A DNA stretch of 64,000 nucleotides from Brachypodius melanocephalos. Taxonomy: Eukaryota; Chordata; Aves; Passeriformes; Pycnonotidae. Numbering within the stretch: position 1 is the stretch's first letter; every line of letters starts with the position of its first letter. The position numbers were made by a program, and so were the translations under genes. The notes under the pieces were generated by a model. That model ran no database searches and was not told the origin of the DNA. It saw only the letters and a program-made list of their open reading frames with translations. Location of the stretch: positions 17,756,717 to 17,820,716 of the forward strand of contig VZSR01001479.1 of the NCBI GenBank assembly GCA_013398615.1, written 5' to 3'. Below are positions 48,101 to 61,417 of the stretch, piece after piece.

Positions 48101-51100
48101 TAATATTTAAGCACCATTAACTCAGCTGAATTATTAAATGTCAATTTGCATTACGTGCATAAAAGGATCAATAAACAAAGAGAATAAAGCAATAGAGGTG
48201 GCTGGGGCTAGAGAGATGTCAGCTCCTCTTATCGGAACCAGAGGGAATTGCTCGCTTGTCTGCCAGTTTGTGGTTGTTAATTATTGGTACTCAAGAGGGA
48301 AAGTACCAGGGACTTTCTAGGACTCTGCTCACCAAAGGCACTGCAGGGACATAAAAGATGCTGTCAAGATAAAACATTACTTGGCTTGATTTCCAGGGGT
48401 GTCACTCTGCCTCTGTTGCCTCAGCTCTGTTGACAATTTGCTGGCATTTGCTTTTGATGCTCTCTCCCTTCCTTTCAAGTGCAGCTTGGCCTTTGCATTG
48501 TAGACTGGAATTAGGTATGGATTGATCCTTGGCTGTGCTTTGGGCTTCCACCCAACCCAAGATGGCAGAGCTCAGAGCAGCCTTTCCCCACTTAACAGCA
48601 CTGCCTGGGAGATAAAAGCTCCAGTGTTTTGTGAGGGCCTGCATTGGAGCTCATTCAAGCAAAAGGCTTCTTTCCACTGAGGAGCTGTGTGACAAGCAGC
48701 CTCCATGTATCATCAGCAGCATCCGTCTCCAATCCTTGGTCTTGCTGGGAGCAGAGGGGTGCCAAGTCCCTGCCGTCCCCATGGGCCTTGGCATCTCTGC
48801 CAGGTCTGCCAGTGAGAGGTTGTGCTGGGGTTGGTGCCGTGGTTGCCTGTCCTGTCTCACCAAGTGGCTCGGAGCTGAGAGCAGATCTTGTGCTTTGATC
48901 ACCTGGGAGGTGACCTGCAGTGGGGGACCTGGGGTGTATATGGGATGGCACCTCTGTTCCTAGAGCTTTGGACAGAGACAAGTCCCTGCTGCCCACCATT
49001 TTTCAGTAGTAAAATTGGGGTTTAGACAGTTGAATTAAGGGTAGTGTTTGTATTTCCATCTCTCTCTATGTTTTGTTCTAAACAGACTTTCAGCGAAGTT
49101 TTATTTCAGTGGCGTTTTTTTTTGTGGCTCTTACCACTCCTGCTCTCATTCCCCTGTTCCCCCCTCCTGCTCTCTGTTCCAAAGTTGAAATAGCCTTTTG
49201 CTTTCCATGGAAGATGGGGATAGCGGTAGGTAAACATGGCCATTTGTTGAATCTTTCCTCTCCTGTGTGAAGAGAATGTTTGCACTGCCATCATGGCATG
49301 ATTGCCCTCACATCCCCAGCTCACTCTGAGCCACCCCTGGAAGCAGTGGAGCTGTGACAGGTGAGGATTTAGCATTGATTTGGTGCCTGAGTATTTACCC
49401 AGCTTTGCAGACAGGCTTTGTGGTCTGCACAGAGCTCTGTGCCTCTGCAGAAACTCTCCTGGCAGTGGTGGAGCTTTGGTCAGGGACATAGGGAGATCTT
49501 TGGGGGTCTTGGGGCACCAGCTAGTCACCTAGGTAGTGCCTTGCTTTGCTGCCCCATGTCTGCACACCCACTCTCTGGGGCTGACAGCCCTGAGCATACA
49601 CTGTTCCCTTTGGCTCTCCTTGTAGAGAGAAGTCCTCTGCTTTGACAGCTCTTCTCTGCCAGTTCTTCTCCGACCCACCAGCCTCCAGTTTCCACCTTGG
49701 CATTGAAGAATTTGTGCCTCAGGGTTTAGCATTTTGAACAGCATCAGCTGGTGTTTTGTGGAAATGCTCCTGTTCTTATGCATTTTCTGATCGTGTACTT
49801 TGATTGCCTACTGGTATGACTTTCGTTCTGTTTGTTCTCTTACTGTTTTTTTAGTATACCTGGATCTTGAACTCCTTTCTCTTCCTGTGTTTCCAGAGTG
49901 AGTTTTAGCATGTGGGTGTGACTCTGGTGGAGTCTTCACCAGCAAAGTCTGGAGCATTCCTCTTGTGTCCTACTAGCTGGGTAATCCATTTTGAAACCAC
50001 TACCTCTGCTTTGCCTTATTTTTCATGATTCAGGAACAACAGCTGTCGTCTGATATTTTTTTCAGGTTTTGATATGAAAAGGAGCTTGTAGTTACCATTG
50101 ATTGGAGTTCATGCACCTTTGCTGCTAATCTAGTCGACAGATGATTAGCAAATTGACTTTTTTCCCCTGTTTTGAAGGACTGAAGTGTCTGTGTTGTGCT
50201 CTCCTTTTATGTCCTATGTCAAACGATCCAGCCATGAAACAACACATGAGTTTCAAAGCACTCTAGCTTGAAGATCTGTGCACATGGACCTCTTTGTTGA
50301 AGAGTCACTGTTGTACCAAAGGGGTTCAAAATACAAAAAGGCAGAAAAAGCAGAAGAAGCAGCACCAGTGGTGCTTCAGAAATGAGCTGATCTTGAATTC
50401 AGGGGAGAGAGGGTAAAGCCCTTGGGACCATTCAAACAAAGCCCATTTGCCTGCACAAGTTATTAGCAGCAGATGGTGAGGACATCATCTGTTGGACTTT
50501 GCTACCAGTGCTGGCAAGCTGCAGCATGGCTGTGAAAGGCATTTTTCCTGTCTGAGTGAGGATATGCAACTCCAGTGGCTCCTGCATGCTCTGACAGAGA
50601 GGCAAAAAAAGAGAAATGTGAGCTGCATCTCCATCTGAGCTAGCCTTGGACCTCTGGTGAGCTGGCTACTCAGAGGTCCCTGGGGATGGGTGCAGTGAAA
50701 GCTGAAACCACAGACCAGAGGGTCTGCAGCATTTCTGGATGCTTGTAGCTGTTCATTGCCCTTCAGAGGGTGGTGGGTGCATGGAGCAGCTGGAGATTGG
50801 CTCAGGGGAGTGGAGACCTGGTGGGAGTTTACATAAAGGAGACAAATGATCAGACCTACACCTACTGAGGAGTAGATGCTCACCTGTCCTGCAGTATTCA
50901 CCTGTTCCTTCAGCACAGGGGTCAGATAAACAGGTGTCTGTGCTGCCCATGTCCAGTTGAGTTCCTCTTTTTGTAACCCTTCTTTCTCTGACTGGACTGT
51001 TTCATTTTTGAATATTTTACCAGCTGACAAACAAATCATTCTGTTAGTGGTCTATATCTTCTAGATTAGAGGATTTCTTCCCCCAGGCTACTTGCCTGCT

Positions 51101-52286
51101 TTGTGCTTTCCCCTAAAATGCTCAGGAGATTTAAGTGGCAACCAGAGAAGAAATGTGCAATGTTTTGAGCAATCAGCTTGGTAGCATCACCTCACCCAAG
51201 TGTGGCTCTGTGGCTCATTGGAGACACAAATCAAGCTCTGTAGCTGGCACAGCAGGAAGTGGGTTGGGAGAGATGATAAAGTCTCTTTTGGGGCCATTAT
51301 GAGACAGGCATGCTTTTTTCATTTCCCAGCCAAAGCTGGAATCTTCCAGGACAGTGTTGCTGAGGTGCAGGCTCTGACTGCCACTGTATGTGGAGTCCCT
51401 AAAGATTCGAAGACAAGCTTCTTCGTATTGCTGGCCTGGAGTTGTCTGTAGAAATTCCACATGAGTTAGGCAGTAATGTAGAGCTTATGCCACCATAATG
51501 CTCTGTGTGTGTAACATCTGTCACCTGATTCTTATTGAACAAAGTTGCTGATCAATTTTGCTCTTCTACTTAGCACTCTGCTGTTAGGTGGACCTGTGTA
51601 AGAATGTTTTGGGAACATCTAGGAAAGCTAGTGAGCTGCTGCAGGCAATGGAGTTGGGGATTGAGGTGATCATGATCTGGTAAGTGATACTTTAGTAAAG
51701 CACATAATCCTGCTTTGGTTTAAAGTTGAACAATGGAACCAGGAGCAGGTGTTGCAGTCGCTGGGGGGTGCACCTGATATTCATGACATCTCACATGATT
51801 TTGTTGCTGGCATTTTTCTAAAATAAACAGAATTATAGAGATGCTTCAAGGAAGTGACATTGATTAAGCAAAAAGTTATTTTAAGACCATGGAAATTATC
51901 TAGCTAAGCTTTACAAAAAGAAACTTGGTTTCTGGAGATGCAATCAGAGTTGTAAAGACATAGTCTTGGTCTCTTCCAAGTGAAAAAAACCCCATGCTAT
52001 TTCAAGTAGCCAAGTTTCATGCTCTGTGATTACTTTCCACACCTCTGTCATTTCTCTGTGCATTTCTCATTGAATTTTTTTTTCTTCTTGCTCAAGAGTA
52101 GCTGTGGAGTGTTGTATGGGGTTAGACCTGGTTCTTTGCATATCTTGTGAGTGGCTGTGGTTTATTTGTGGGTGAATTGATGTTTGTGTTTTAATCATGA
52201 TCAGTGTACAAATACCAAAGGAGTCAGAGACATTTTGCTACTGAACTATGATGTGTTTCCATGGCAAATTTAGGCCAAGTGTACAG

Positions 52287-52325
52287 TTTTTTTGTGGGTT
52301 TTTTGTTGTTGTTTTTTTTTTTTTT
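52287..52325. repeat. T-rich low-complexity tract
   Basis: T runs with interspersed G, ending in a pure T run, in intron 1. Confidence 0.9.
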
Positions 52326-54315
52326 AGCATATGTGGTTTGGGCTGTAGTGAAAATACTGGAGCATGAGACCAAAAGAGCCTCAGTGGAGCTCTGCCTTGT
52401 TTGGGGTTGGAACCCTTAGTGTCAGCAGGCAGGAAGGGTTTCCTGATGTCTTTTGGTTTAGGGCAGTGCTGTGGTAGCACAGAGCTGCCCCGGCAGCACA
52501 TGATGTTGGAAGAGTCAACAGGAGGAGCTTGGATGAGACAGAAGTCCAGGGGGTGGGAGGAGACCCAGGACTATGGATATGCTTTGATGCTCAGCTATCC
52601 CTGGGCTTTCTGCATTGCCTCTCTCTGTGCTGGGGGACCAGCCTGGCCTTGTGTTAAAAGTTGGAGTTTAATCAGACCAAACTGCACCAAGCACCTCCTG
52701 TGGGGAAAGTTCCCTGCAGGGACTGGGCTCCCTTTGCCATTTCACTGGGCAAAGAGGCTGTGAGGGGCTGAGGTGAGGAGAAGGAGGCCCCTGAGCAAGC
52801 AGCCAGGGGATGTGTTTGGAAAGTGATGGTGGCACTCAGTTTGGAAAATGGGCACCCCTGGGCAGGCTCCACAAAGACATCCAATGCCTGAGCTCGATTA
52901 CACCCACCCACTGCCACCTCCTCTCCCTCTGCTTTTGTGCTGGTCTTAACTGCTGACTGATGGGTATGGCTGGTTTTTCCTCAGCCATTAATACAATATT
53001 GATCCACGGCCCTGCTGACAGTGTTAATGGACACTGATTGTGTATTATTATTTCCATAATTGTCCTCAAGCCGGAGTGAATTCTCCTTTTCAGATGGCCC
53101 GTCGATATTGCGACCTGCACAGGTTGGATCCGGCCTGGTTAATTTGTTTTGTCTAAAGTTTCAGCAAAGCCTGTGGTCTTCATCCCTAGTGGAGCAATCA
53201 TTGAGGTGAGCTGGGCAGTGCTGGAGGCCCATCAAGGCAGTTTCCATGCCCTCCCAGAGCAGGGTGTATTGTTTGGCCGTCAGGATGCTGCCCCTGCAGA
53301 CCCTTCCCATTGTGCTAGACCTTCCTTGATGCTGCCAAGTGTTGCTAGCATGGCTCTTCCCTTTATGTGTGCTGGCTTTCCTCAGTGCTCTGCTGAGGGA
53401 ACGTGACCCCTTTCTCACAGGTCTCCATGTCTGTGTGTCCCTGCTCTCCAAGCAGAGCTGTGCATGGCGTGGACAGAGGGGATAAAACACTACCTCCAGC
53501 AGCACCTTGGAGGGTGTTCTACCATAGTGGTCTGTAACTAACAGTGCTGCAGGGCAGTTCCTGGAGAGGCAGATACTGAAAGTGTCTCTTCAGCAAGAAA
53601 TTCCACGTGTGGATCTCCTTAGTGAAATGTTTGTTCAACCACACCGTGGTCTGTAAATACCGTGTGTTTTCCCATTTCTGGGAACTCCCTTTGAGATACA
53701 TCTGTTACGTGCCACTTGCTTAGGATGGAAAAGGTGAGGAAAGGAGACAGACAGGTTCTTAAGAGGTTTAAGCTGCAGTTTAGCAGCTGATGCCTGCCTT
53801 ATTTGAGTAACTAAGCAGTGGGAGTCCAGGGAGCCTGTGAACAGGAATGGGAAGGACCTTGGCTTCTTTGCCTAAGGTATATGCAGGAGAGGCTGAATTA
53901 TGTCTGCACCAGATGCTTGGAAGATCATTGCCTGCCTTGCAAAGCAGGGTGGTAGATTCAGGCTGATGAAGAGGAAGGCTCTAGGTACAGCTTCCCTCTC
54001 TCCCCACTCTGGAGGAGGATGGTGGCAGAGGTGGGTGGATTCAGTGCCCCGTGTGTTTAGCTGCAGGTATTGCCCAGCAGCTTTGGAGATGAACGTTCTT
54101 CATCCTTGAGGCAGTCAGCAGGACGTGCAGATGGCAGGGACAGTGTCAAACAGTGATGGCTGCTGTTAGAATGCTGAAAAGGCAGCAGAGAAGTGCAGTA
54201 GGTGCTGTGCTGCAAAACGGGGGAGCAGCTGCCCCTGTGGGTGGTGACAGTGACTGAGGGAGTGTCAGTGCAGTATCTGTCACTCAGATCCTCTCTGTGA
54301 AGGAGCTCTCATCGT

Positions 54316-54400
54316 TGTCATTTTGCTGATGAGATCTGAGGTTCAAGAAGATTAATGGCTAGACCTGTGAACCAAATACAGATGACTCAGTCCTCTCCAA
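54316..54400 (+). mobile_element. Possible MIR-like SINE relic
   Basis: The stretch tcattttgctgatgag, then ctgaggttcaagaagattaa, then gatgactcagtcc follows the order of conserved blocks in MIR/CORE-SINEs as I remember it, but similarity is weaker than in the other copies and the ends cannot be set. Confidence 0.4.
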
Positions 54401-56529
54401 AGACCATTTCTCTTGCCTTTTCTACATTTTCATGGTATTAGCAACCTCTAAGCACCAAGAGTCTCATAAACTTTCCAGGTTATGGTAATAATAACATTGT
54501 ACAGTACACTGCACTGGGAATAAAGTTATTTTATCCACTTCAATTTCCTTTTGTTTTAATGTGTAAATATATCAAGTGAAAGCATAGTAGGAAATCTTGA
54601 TGCAGAGGCCAAATGCATTACAGGCCAGCCATTTCCTGAGCAAGGGCTTAATGCTGCATGTTCACAGTCTGATCTTTTTTTCCCTTCTAAAGCATCTGAC
54701 AGTCAATATGTGGCTGGCCTAGTTTCTCTGGAGGACTTTGTATTGAGAGCCTTCCCTAAGCTGATCTCTTACCATCCCATCTCTGAAAGTGGGATAAAAG
54801 CGATGACACCTTTGTCCCTCAAAATTTCTGGGAACAATCTGTCCCTTCTTCCTGCATAGAGGCCATCAGAGGTCTTCCTTGGACCTCTGCTTTGGGGTTG
54901 CTGGCCTGAGGTGAGGGATTCTGCCCCAGAAGGACTCAACAGGGGAGGCTGTCTCTGTTCAAGGGTTTTTTTGTGTGGAGCACTGCTGGGAATGGCTGTG
55001 GTTACTCCTTCATCTCCAGCCTTTCTTTGCTTTCCTAAGGGCCTTCTGTGAAACTGTTATTCTGACAGGCATGGTCCTGCTGTCCTGTTGTGCTGGCAGT
55101 GTGCAAGCTGTCTGCATGCTGAAATCCTCCAGGAGACGTGGGATGATGTCAAACAATAATGTATTCTTTCTGTTCAAGCACATTAAAAGCGCAATTAATC
55201 CTCGCAGTCTCTCTGCCCATCTGTAATACAGCGTGAGGTGACTTTCCTAGCCTTTGTGTGCTGTTGCAGACTTGGAACAGAGACCTTCCTGAGCCTCATC
55301 TTGTGACTTTGTGCAGTCCCCAAAGAGCTGGGTTCCTTCTTTGCTCAGCCCCCACCTACTGATGTCAGGTTATACCAAACCAGAGGCAGTGTCTCAGGCT
55401 CCTGGGCCATCTGCCTGAGTGCTTTTCTTTCCAAGACAACCCCGAGCTTTCTGAGTTCCCTTTTGAGAGATCTGGGTTCACATGGGGTTTAAGACATGAA
55501 AAAATAGTGGTTAAGCAGTGGAGGTTCCCCTGAAGTGATGTCCCTTCCCCATGATTTAGCTGAAAGGTGTGATAATGACACAACGAAGTTCAGACACCTG
55601 CAAACAAAGCCAGATGTGTACACCCATCCTTGTAAGCTTCATTACAGCTCAGTGTATCCAGGGAGAATTTGGGAGAAGAGCACAAAATTATGACCCAGGG
55701 CTTATCCCCAGGGCTGTCATTTTGTTGTAGTCTAGTGCCTTGATAAGGATTAGTTTAAATAATGTTTCTCTCAAACTCAGGGATATGGCAGCAAATTACA
55801 CCAAGGTATTTTGGCACTGGAATAGCTGCACAAAAGCCTTCTAATCCCATACCACTCTGCCTAATGCTTTTGTTGTGGAAGTTCCCCGTGTGGAAGTGCC
55901 TCTGGACAAGTGGTAGAAAAGGGTTACACAGCACAGGTGCAGTAATGGAAGTGGAATAGACAAAGGGAAGAGTGAAAAGTGCAATGTTTCCTTTGTATAC
56001 CACATGGGGTACTGCAGAGCAACTTAAAAGCAACATTTAACTGGGAGCTAGAGCTGCAGATAAATATTCTGATTCTCCATGGGGTGTCTGGAAATTAGTT
56101 TTTACAGCAAGGTCATGTTTGCAGAGGGAGAACAGAGCCACCAAATGCAGCCCAGAGACTGTGAAGAGAGGTTACCAGAGCTTTGCTGCTTCAGGGTGCC
56201 AGGGCCCTGCTGAAGTGCAGGCAGTGCAGTTTGGGGACTGGGGGAATGTGCCATAGGATGGGAAGGGACAGCGTGTCTCTTTTAATCAGCACAGATCGAT
56301 CAGCATCGCAGCCTGTGTCTCAGTCCTGTAAGCAGTGCTCTGCAGTACAGTGGGGCTAAAGATCTGCAGAAAACTGATCTGTGGGCTGAAACAGCACAGG
56401 AGGCTGTCATTTGGCTTAAGGTGTATTAGCAAAGGTTATGTAGGCTTCGGAATTCCTCCCCTGCAACTGTTGGCTTGACGAGCATTCATGATGTCTTTCC
56501 CTGATAAATTACTATTTTAATTAATGTAT

Positions 56530-56605
56530 TTACATATCTGCATGTATGTCCACACATATGTGTGTGTGCAAACACACAGATGTGTGTAAGCACGTACACA
56601 GGTTT
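56530..56605. repeat. TG/CA alternating tract with inverted symmetry
   Basis: Alternating purine-pyrimidine sequence in which TG runs are followed by CA runs and TG runs again (for example tgtgtgtg then caaacacaca). The arms can pair locally, so a small hairpin is possible. Confidence 0.8.
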
Positions 56606-58511
56606 GTGCTTTCTCCTGGGTTCAACAAGACTCTTGCCATCCAGGCAGGGGAAGGTCACTCATCTGCTCTGTTGCATCAGTGAAGTCTTAACAGCCGGTT
56701 TTGGCATTCCATGATGCCTGAACGATGGCATGCATCTTGGGAGGCCTGCAGAAGGGGAAGACAGTAGAGGCTGAGGGATTTGTGCGTGTTTGGGCCATCA
56801 TATTATTCAGGTACACATTCTGCTTCTGTTTGTCAGCAGTTTGGAGAGTAATAATGATTTAACAAAGTGCCACCATGGTGGAAAGATGGAAGAGGTGGAA
56901 AATGAGAGATTAGCTTGCTGTATGTGCAGTGCTGCTGCCTGGATGTTGGGTGACCATGGCAGGCTGTAAAGCCCCAGCAGCAAGGGTGGTTTCCCACCAG
57001 CCATGTGTCCACTCTCGTGTCCCTGCTGCTTGGTCAGTGCATTGTGGTGACACCAGTTTATAAAGGCTGATCTCAAAGGTAGATCTTCTCCACTGCCCAA
57101 GCCCAGCCTGTCCTACAGCTGTCTGTACTGCTGGTGGATTAAACCAACAAAAACCATTTCTCTTGCCCAGGTGATTTGGTCTAGAGCATTTTGGTCATGC
57201 CAAGGGAATGCAAATAATTTTTAAGAAGGCAGTCTTTGAAGCTCAACTAACCTTCAGGAAAAAGTGGGTGCTTGGTTCAGCTTCAACAGGTTGTGCAAAA
57301 TTTATTCTTGCTTAGGAAGGCTCTCTAAGGCTCATTGCTTTAAACCCTTTGATCATCTTCTCTGTGGTTTGTTCATTTTTATTATATTTCGCTAATGGGA
57401 ACTAGAGCTGTAACTCCAGAGTCACCTGAAAGCATTCTAGCAAGCTGGGTAGGTATCCCAGGGGACTGTCAGTGAGACACCAACTCATAGACATGTTTGT
57501 GGGGTCCTCTGTATCTTGAAATACAGCTGGAGTTTCCCCCTCAAACAAGTGCAGGTGTGTGGTTGGGCTGCACAGTCACTTTCAATGCATCTCAGCCACT
57601 TCTCTGATCACACAAAGGCTTTGGCGTAGGGAGCCAAAGGCTGTTTGCATAGAATTTCAGAGCTGAGGCTTTTTTCTTTATAAAATCCTGTTCTTCTGTA
57701 GCTCATCTCTTCCTGCTTTTTTCATCAGGGCTGTTGTGGGGTATAGGTGCTGTTTGGGGTCATGGCATTTTATAACTTGGTTTTGGAAACTTTCTGTCTT
57801 ATGCTCTTTTCCGCTGCACTGGTCTTCACCCATTTTCCTGGCTGAACTGGGAGTAATTTGTCTCCATTAGCAGCTGTAGGTGGAGAAATCCCTACAGATT
57901 ATGGGGTCCTCTGATCCTGCAGAAGCTGTTTCCCCTGGCTCAGGGCTGAGACAGGCTGCAATTTAATATCAGAAAGACTTGTTTTTCCTGCAGTGTGTGC
58001 TATGCCTGTTCTAGGGATGTGTGCTAATAGCTGTACAGAGCTTCAGGGCCCTTTTTGACTCTGCTCAGTAGTTATCCCAGCTCCCCTGCCAGGTAAATCA
58101 TAGTAATCAGGCTTATTTTAGACAGACACAGAGCAGTTGTGATTTGACCAGGTCCCTGCTATAGCTGCTTGCATACACTCCTTTCTGGGAGAGACGACAG
58201 GAGGAAATTTTTAGTCTTCAATCCATGCAGGAGGGTCCATGCCAAAAACCTCCATATTCTGCTTTTCAGAGTCTAGAGCTGCTCATCCCAACAGAACCAA
58301 AGGTTTTAATACAGTAGTTGATATCAGTCACTCAGGAAATGGGGGAAATTGCATAATAATATAACATTTAAGACCTCTGTGACTCGTTCCCAGAACTGCC
58401 TGGCTCTTCCGCTCCGTGGCTTAAGAGGTGGGAGAAGCCACCCTGGGCAGTGGGCATAAAGAGGTGGGGTACTGCTCGTTTACATCTTTCCCTCTTCTTT
58501 CCTTTCTACAG

Positions 58512-58651
58512 CTCCTGCTCAGGCCCAAATCATCCATGGTGGGCAAGCGTGTGTGGTGAAGGAAGACAACATCAGTGAACGTGTGTACACCATTCGGGAG
58601 GGGGACACGCTGGTCCTGCAGTGTCTGGTGACAGGACACCCCCGGCCACAG
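58512..58651 (+). CDS. MDGA1: MDGA1 coding exon 2 (first half of Ig domain 1)
   Basis: Encodes residues 23-69 of the precursor: the linker after the signal peptide and the first half of the first Ig-like domain, the part of MDGA proteins that faces the extracellular space. The frame includes VVKEDNISERVYTIREGD and then LQCLVTGHPRPQ. As I recall them, the mammalian residues here differ at only about three positions, all conservative or small. Cys60 (LQCL) is the first cysteine of the Ig disulphide, and Cys36 is conserved in the family. Asn42 is in an N-glycosylation sequon (NIS). The acceptor at 58510-58511 has a strong pyrimidine tract. The donor is CAG|gtgagc. At 140 bases the exon takes phase 1 in and phase 0 out, consistent with both neighbours. 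Confidence 0.97.
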
Positions 58652-61417
58652 GTGAGCCTTCAGTCTTGCCTGCCACCCATGCTCCCCCAAGGCACTTGTG
58701 TGTAATCTCCACATAGGGGAGAGCTGTGGGCAGTGGGGTGTCCAGCTTTCTCCTACCTGTTGGACTCAGGTAGGGATGCCCCATCCTGCAAGCACTTAGC
58801 TTGTTAAGCTATGAAGCATTTAAGGTTGCTTTCATGGAAAACAGTCCACAAAGCTTTGCAGAAGCTTACAAACAGCTTCTACTAGTCTTCAGTATGTGAA
58901 GTCTCTCCAAAAACTTAAAGTCCAAACTGAAATCTCAAATCTTTAACCCTCTTACTACAAAGTAGGAACTTCCTAGAAGACGCTTCCCATTTGTGCTTGC
59001 CTTAGGAGTTGGTCCTTCACGGACCAGCTTCTCTGGATGTACAGCCAAGGGGATGCTACATGGGGGAGTTTGGGAAGTTGCTGGTAGTATACTTCACTGA
59101 ATACCATGGAGGGCCTGCTGTCCATTGCTTTGTGGCCACCAAGCAGAGGCAGAGTCAGACTTGCAGCACTGGACACATCCATGCTGTGGTCAGAGACACA
59201 GGCTAGTGGGGAGATACAAAGCTGAGCTTGACTAGTGGTTGCAGTCCTTACCTGGGGTGCCCAGAGGTTTGCACAGCCTCAGGCCCGTGCAGCCAGCACA
59301 GCACCCTTCAGATACTCAAGCTGGGCAGTTCATTGTTAGCTGTGGATGTGTCTGCAGAGATACCAGCCTAGAGCAGGTCTCTGCCAGCTCTGGGACAGAG
59401 TGTGGTGGGAGTGGCGGCTGGTGCACACTGCAAGGCTGGATGTGCCAGAATACACTCAGGAGAGCCACACGTGCTGCCTGCATTGGCCCTGATCCTCAGT
59501 CCTGCCAGAGATATTTGTGGCAAGAAGCCATGCATCTTCTTATGCCAGGCAATGCCTCTGTGTGCTCGCTTGTGGGGAGCTGCTTGGCGACAAGGCGATG
59601 ACAGAGGTGAGGATTTGAAATGGTTTTTCCACCAAAAACGTATCCTGGAAACAAAAAAAAGATTACCTATGCCAAGTCAGCAAAAACAACCAGCCTAGGC
59701 CCGTGACAGTGATGGGTAAATGATACCTGTGTGCATCAGAAGTGGGGAATTTGGTAACAGTGGCCTCACCTAAGGTTGTTGAATGCGCAGAAAGGTCCTG
59801 GCAGGTTGTAGGGATTTGAGCCTGACTAGCTGGAGAGATTACTGGAGCAGAGCCTGTTGCAGACAGCATGCTAGTGGGCAGCACTCTGGCTTGTCATTGC
59901 CCAGACTTGCACAGGGCACACCAGAGCCTAGAACCAGGCATGACCAGGGAGACTGGAACCTGCATGTATAGAATGTGGCATGCATCCTATTTCTGCCCTC
60001 TCTCCTAATGGATTGATTTCTTCCCCAGCTAAGCTCTTATCCTAACTTTTGTTTAATCTTCTCTTTCACTTTCTATCAGCCAGTCATTAAAGCATGAAAA
60101 TGTGGCCGAAATACTGAAATGAGATTGTGATTGAAAAGATTAAAGAGCTGGCTGAAGTATCCTTCAAAATAGGAGATTGCAAGAGTCTTGGGGCCCTCAG
60201 ACAATTTCATAAGCCTACAAAGGCTGAATAAATCCATGGTCAATAGCTCCAAAAGTCTGCTCAGCCTTGTGCTCTGGGATGAGGTGTACACACCCCTGCT
60301 CCTTCTACAGAATTGGCACCAATCAGGTGATGGCAGTGAGCTTTAGGCAAAGTCTGGCAGAGTGGCCAAGGTGTTTGGTCCATCTTACCTATGGCCAATG
60401 CTAAATGAAAGTCTCTCTTCTTTCTGCTGGCTGATCTTGCTGGATCTCGATTCCAGAGTCTAAATTGTCCCAGAGTAGGAGGCCAGCAGTCTGCAGCCTT
60501 TAGAAGGGAGGTTGCAGGTATAGGAAACCAATGGACTGGGAAAAGCTGTCTCTCTCTTTCATTTGTGTGGAGTGAAGAAAACAAGGGGGAAGCTTGTACT
60601 GCTGCTGTGAGGGCTGTACCTCATTCTAGACAAAAGAGAAAACCCTTCAGTCTTTGGGATTGCTGTCCGCTTGCCACCATTCACCATGAAATAGCATGCA
60701 ACTCTGTTGTCCCTGAAAGCCAGGATCTTAAGACATGTGACATAAGGACAAAAAAATGAAAAGGTGGCTTGAAATCTGAAGGGATTTTTTTCTTCTTTTT
60801 TTTTTTTTTTTCCATATCTTTAAAATCAGTGGAAAAGCTTGTGTACTGCAAGAGAATGACTTACCAAGGAAAAAAAAAATACACAGGAGTTCCCAGTGGG
60901 AAACAGGCAAGAGTCAGATAGCAACTGCATTTTCTCACTTGTGGAAGAGCAAAAAGCAGAAATAGCCTTGCTGTCCAGAAAAAGATGAGTGTGGACTGCA
61001 GTAAAAGCTCTGTAGCAATGAGCTGATGTCTGCTGTAGTGTCATGGCCTACCAGACACATGGGGGTCTCAAGGCTGAATGCTGAAAGTCCTGTGCCATGC
61101 AGATAGTGGCATAAAACTGAGCAAGCTGCTGGGTTTGCAGGATCAAAGCAGGAGTGGCAAACATGCAGTGTGTGGGTGAGTTGAGGGGTTGTCCTGGATT
61201 CTTGGATGTGGGGATTGGCAATGGACCAGAATCAGCAGCTGGGCTACTGAGACATACTGAGATCAGTAGTCGAGCTTTGGTAAGTCTGGCGGTGTTGTAG
61301 GACTTCTTTATGGAAGTAGCTAGGGAGGACAGGGAAAAGCAGCAAAGGGAGCTCTGCTGAATCTTGGGATCTCTATTTTGTGCCCCTGATTTCATTTCTC
61401 TTGTTCTTCTCATGCAG
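58652..61417 (+). other. MDGA1: MDGA1 intron 2 (2766 bases)
   Basis: GTGAGC donor; acceptor ttcttctcatgcag preceded by a pyrimidine tract. Phase 0. Contains a T run at 60785-60811 and a short A run near 60870. No other exon or repeat family is recognised. Confidence 0.9.
60785..60811. repeat. T-rich tract
   Basis: A nearly pure T run with two C interruptions in intron 2. Confidence 0.9.

Larger units (their letters stand above)
45150..58485. other. Distal intron 1, no gene seen
   Basis: Intronic DNA up to the acceptor of exon 2. It contains AT-rich stretches (about 47000-47300), a T-rich tract at 52287-52325, a MIR-like relic near 54316-54400, a TG/CA tract near 56530-56605 and several short CpG-bearing blocks. 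The 184-codon minus-strand frame at 50485-51039 shows no recognisable domain. Confidence 0.5.
12807..58511 (+). other. MDGA1: MDGA1 intron 1 (about 45.7 kb)
   Basis: The intron is bounded by a GTAAGA donor and by a textbook acceptor at 58486-58511, a long pyrimidine tract ending in ctacag. It is phase 1: one base of codon 23 lies in exon 1 and two in exon 2. The true length is uncertain because of the gap. Apart from the repeats, the second CpG island and the integrase fossil listed separately, I recognise no other exon or nested gene. Open frames above 100 codons occur on both strands but carry no recognisable domain. The intron's size suggests room for regulatory elements. Confidence 0.9.

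Noticed and set aside
50485..51039. 184-codon minus-strand open frame in intron 1
   Set aside because: No domain seen; Ser/Leu/Cys-rich translation typical of chance frames.
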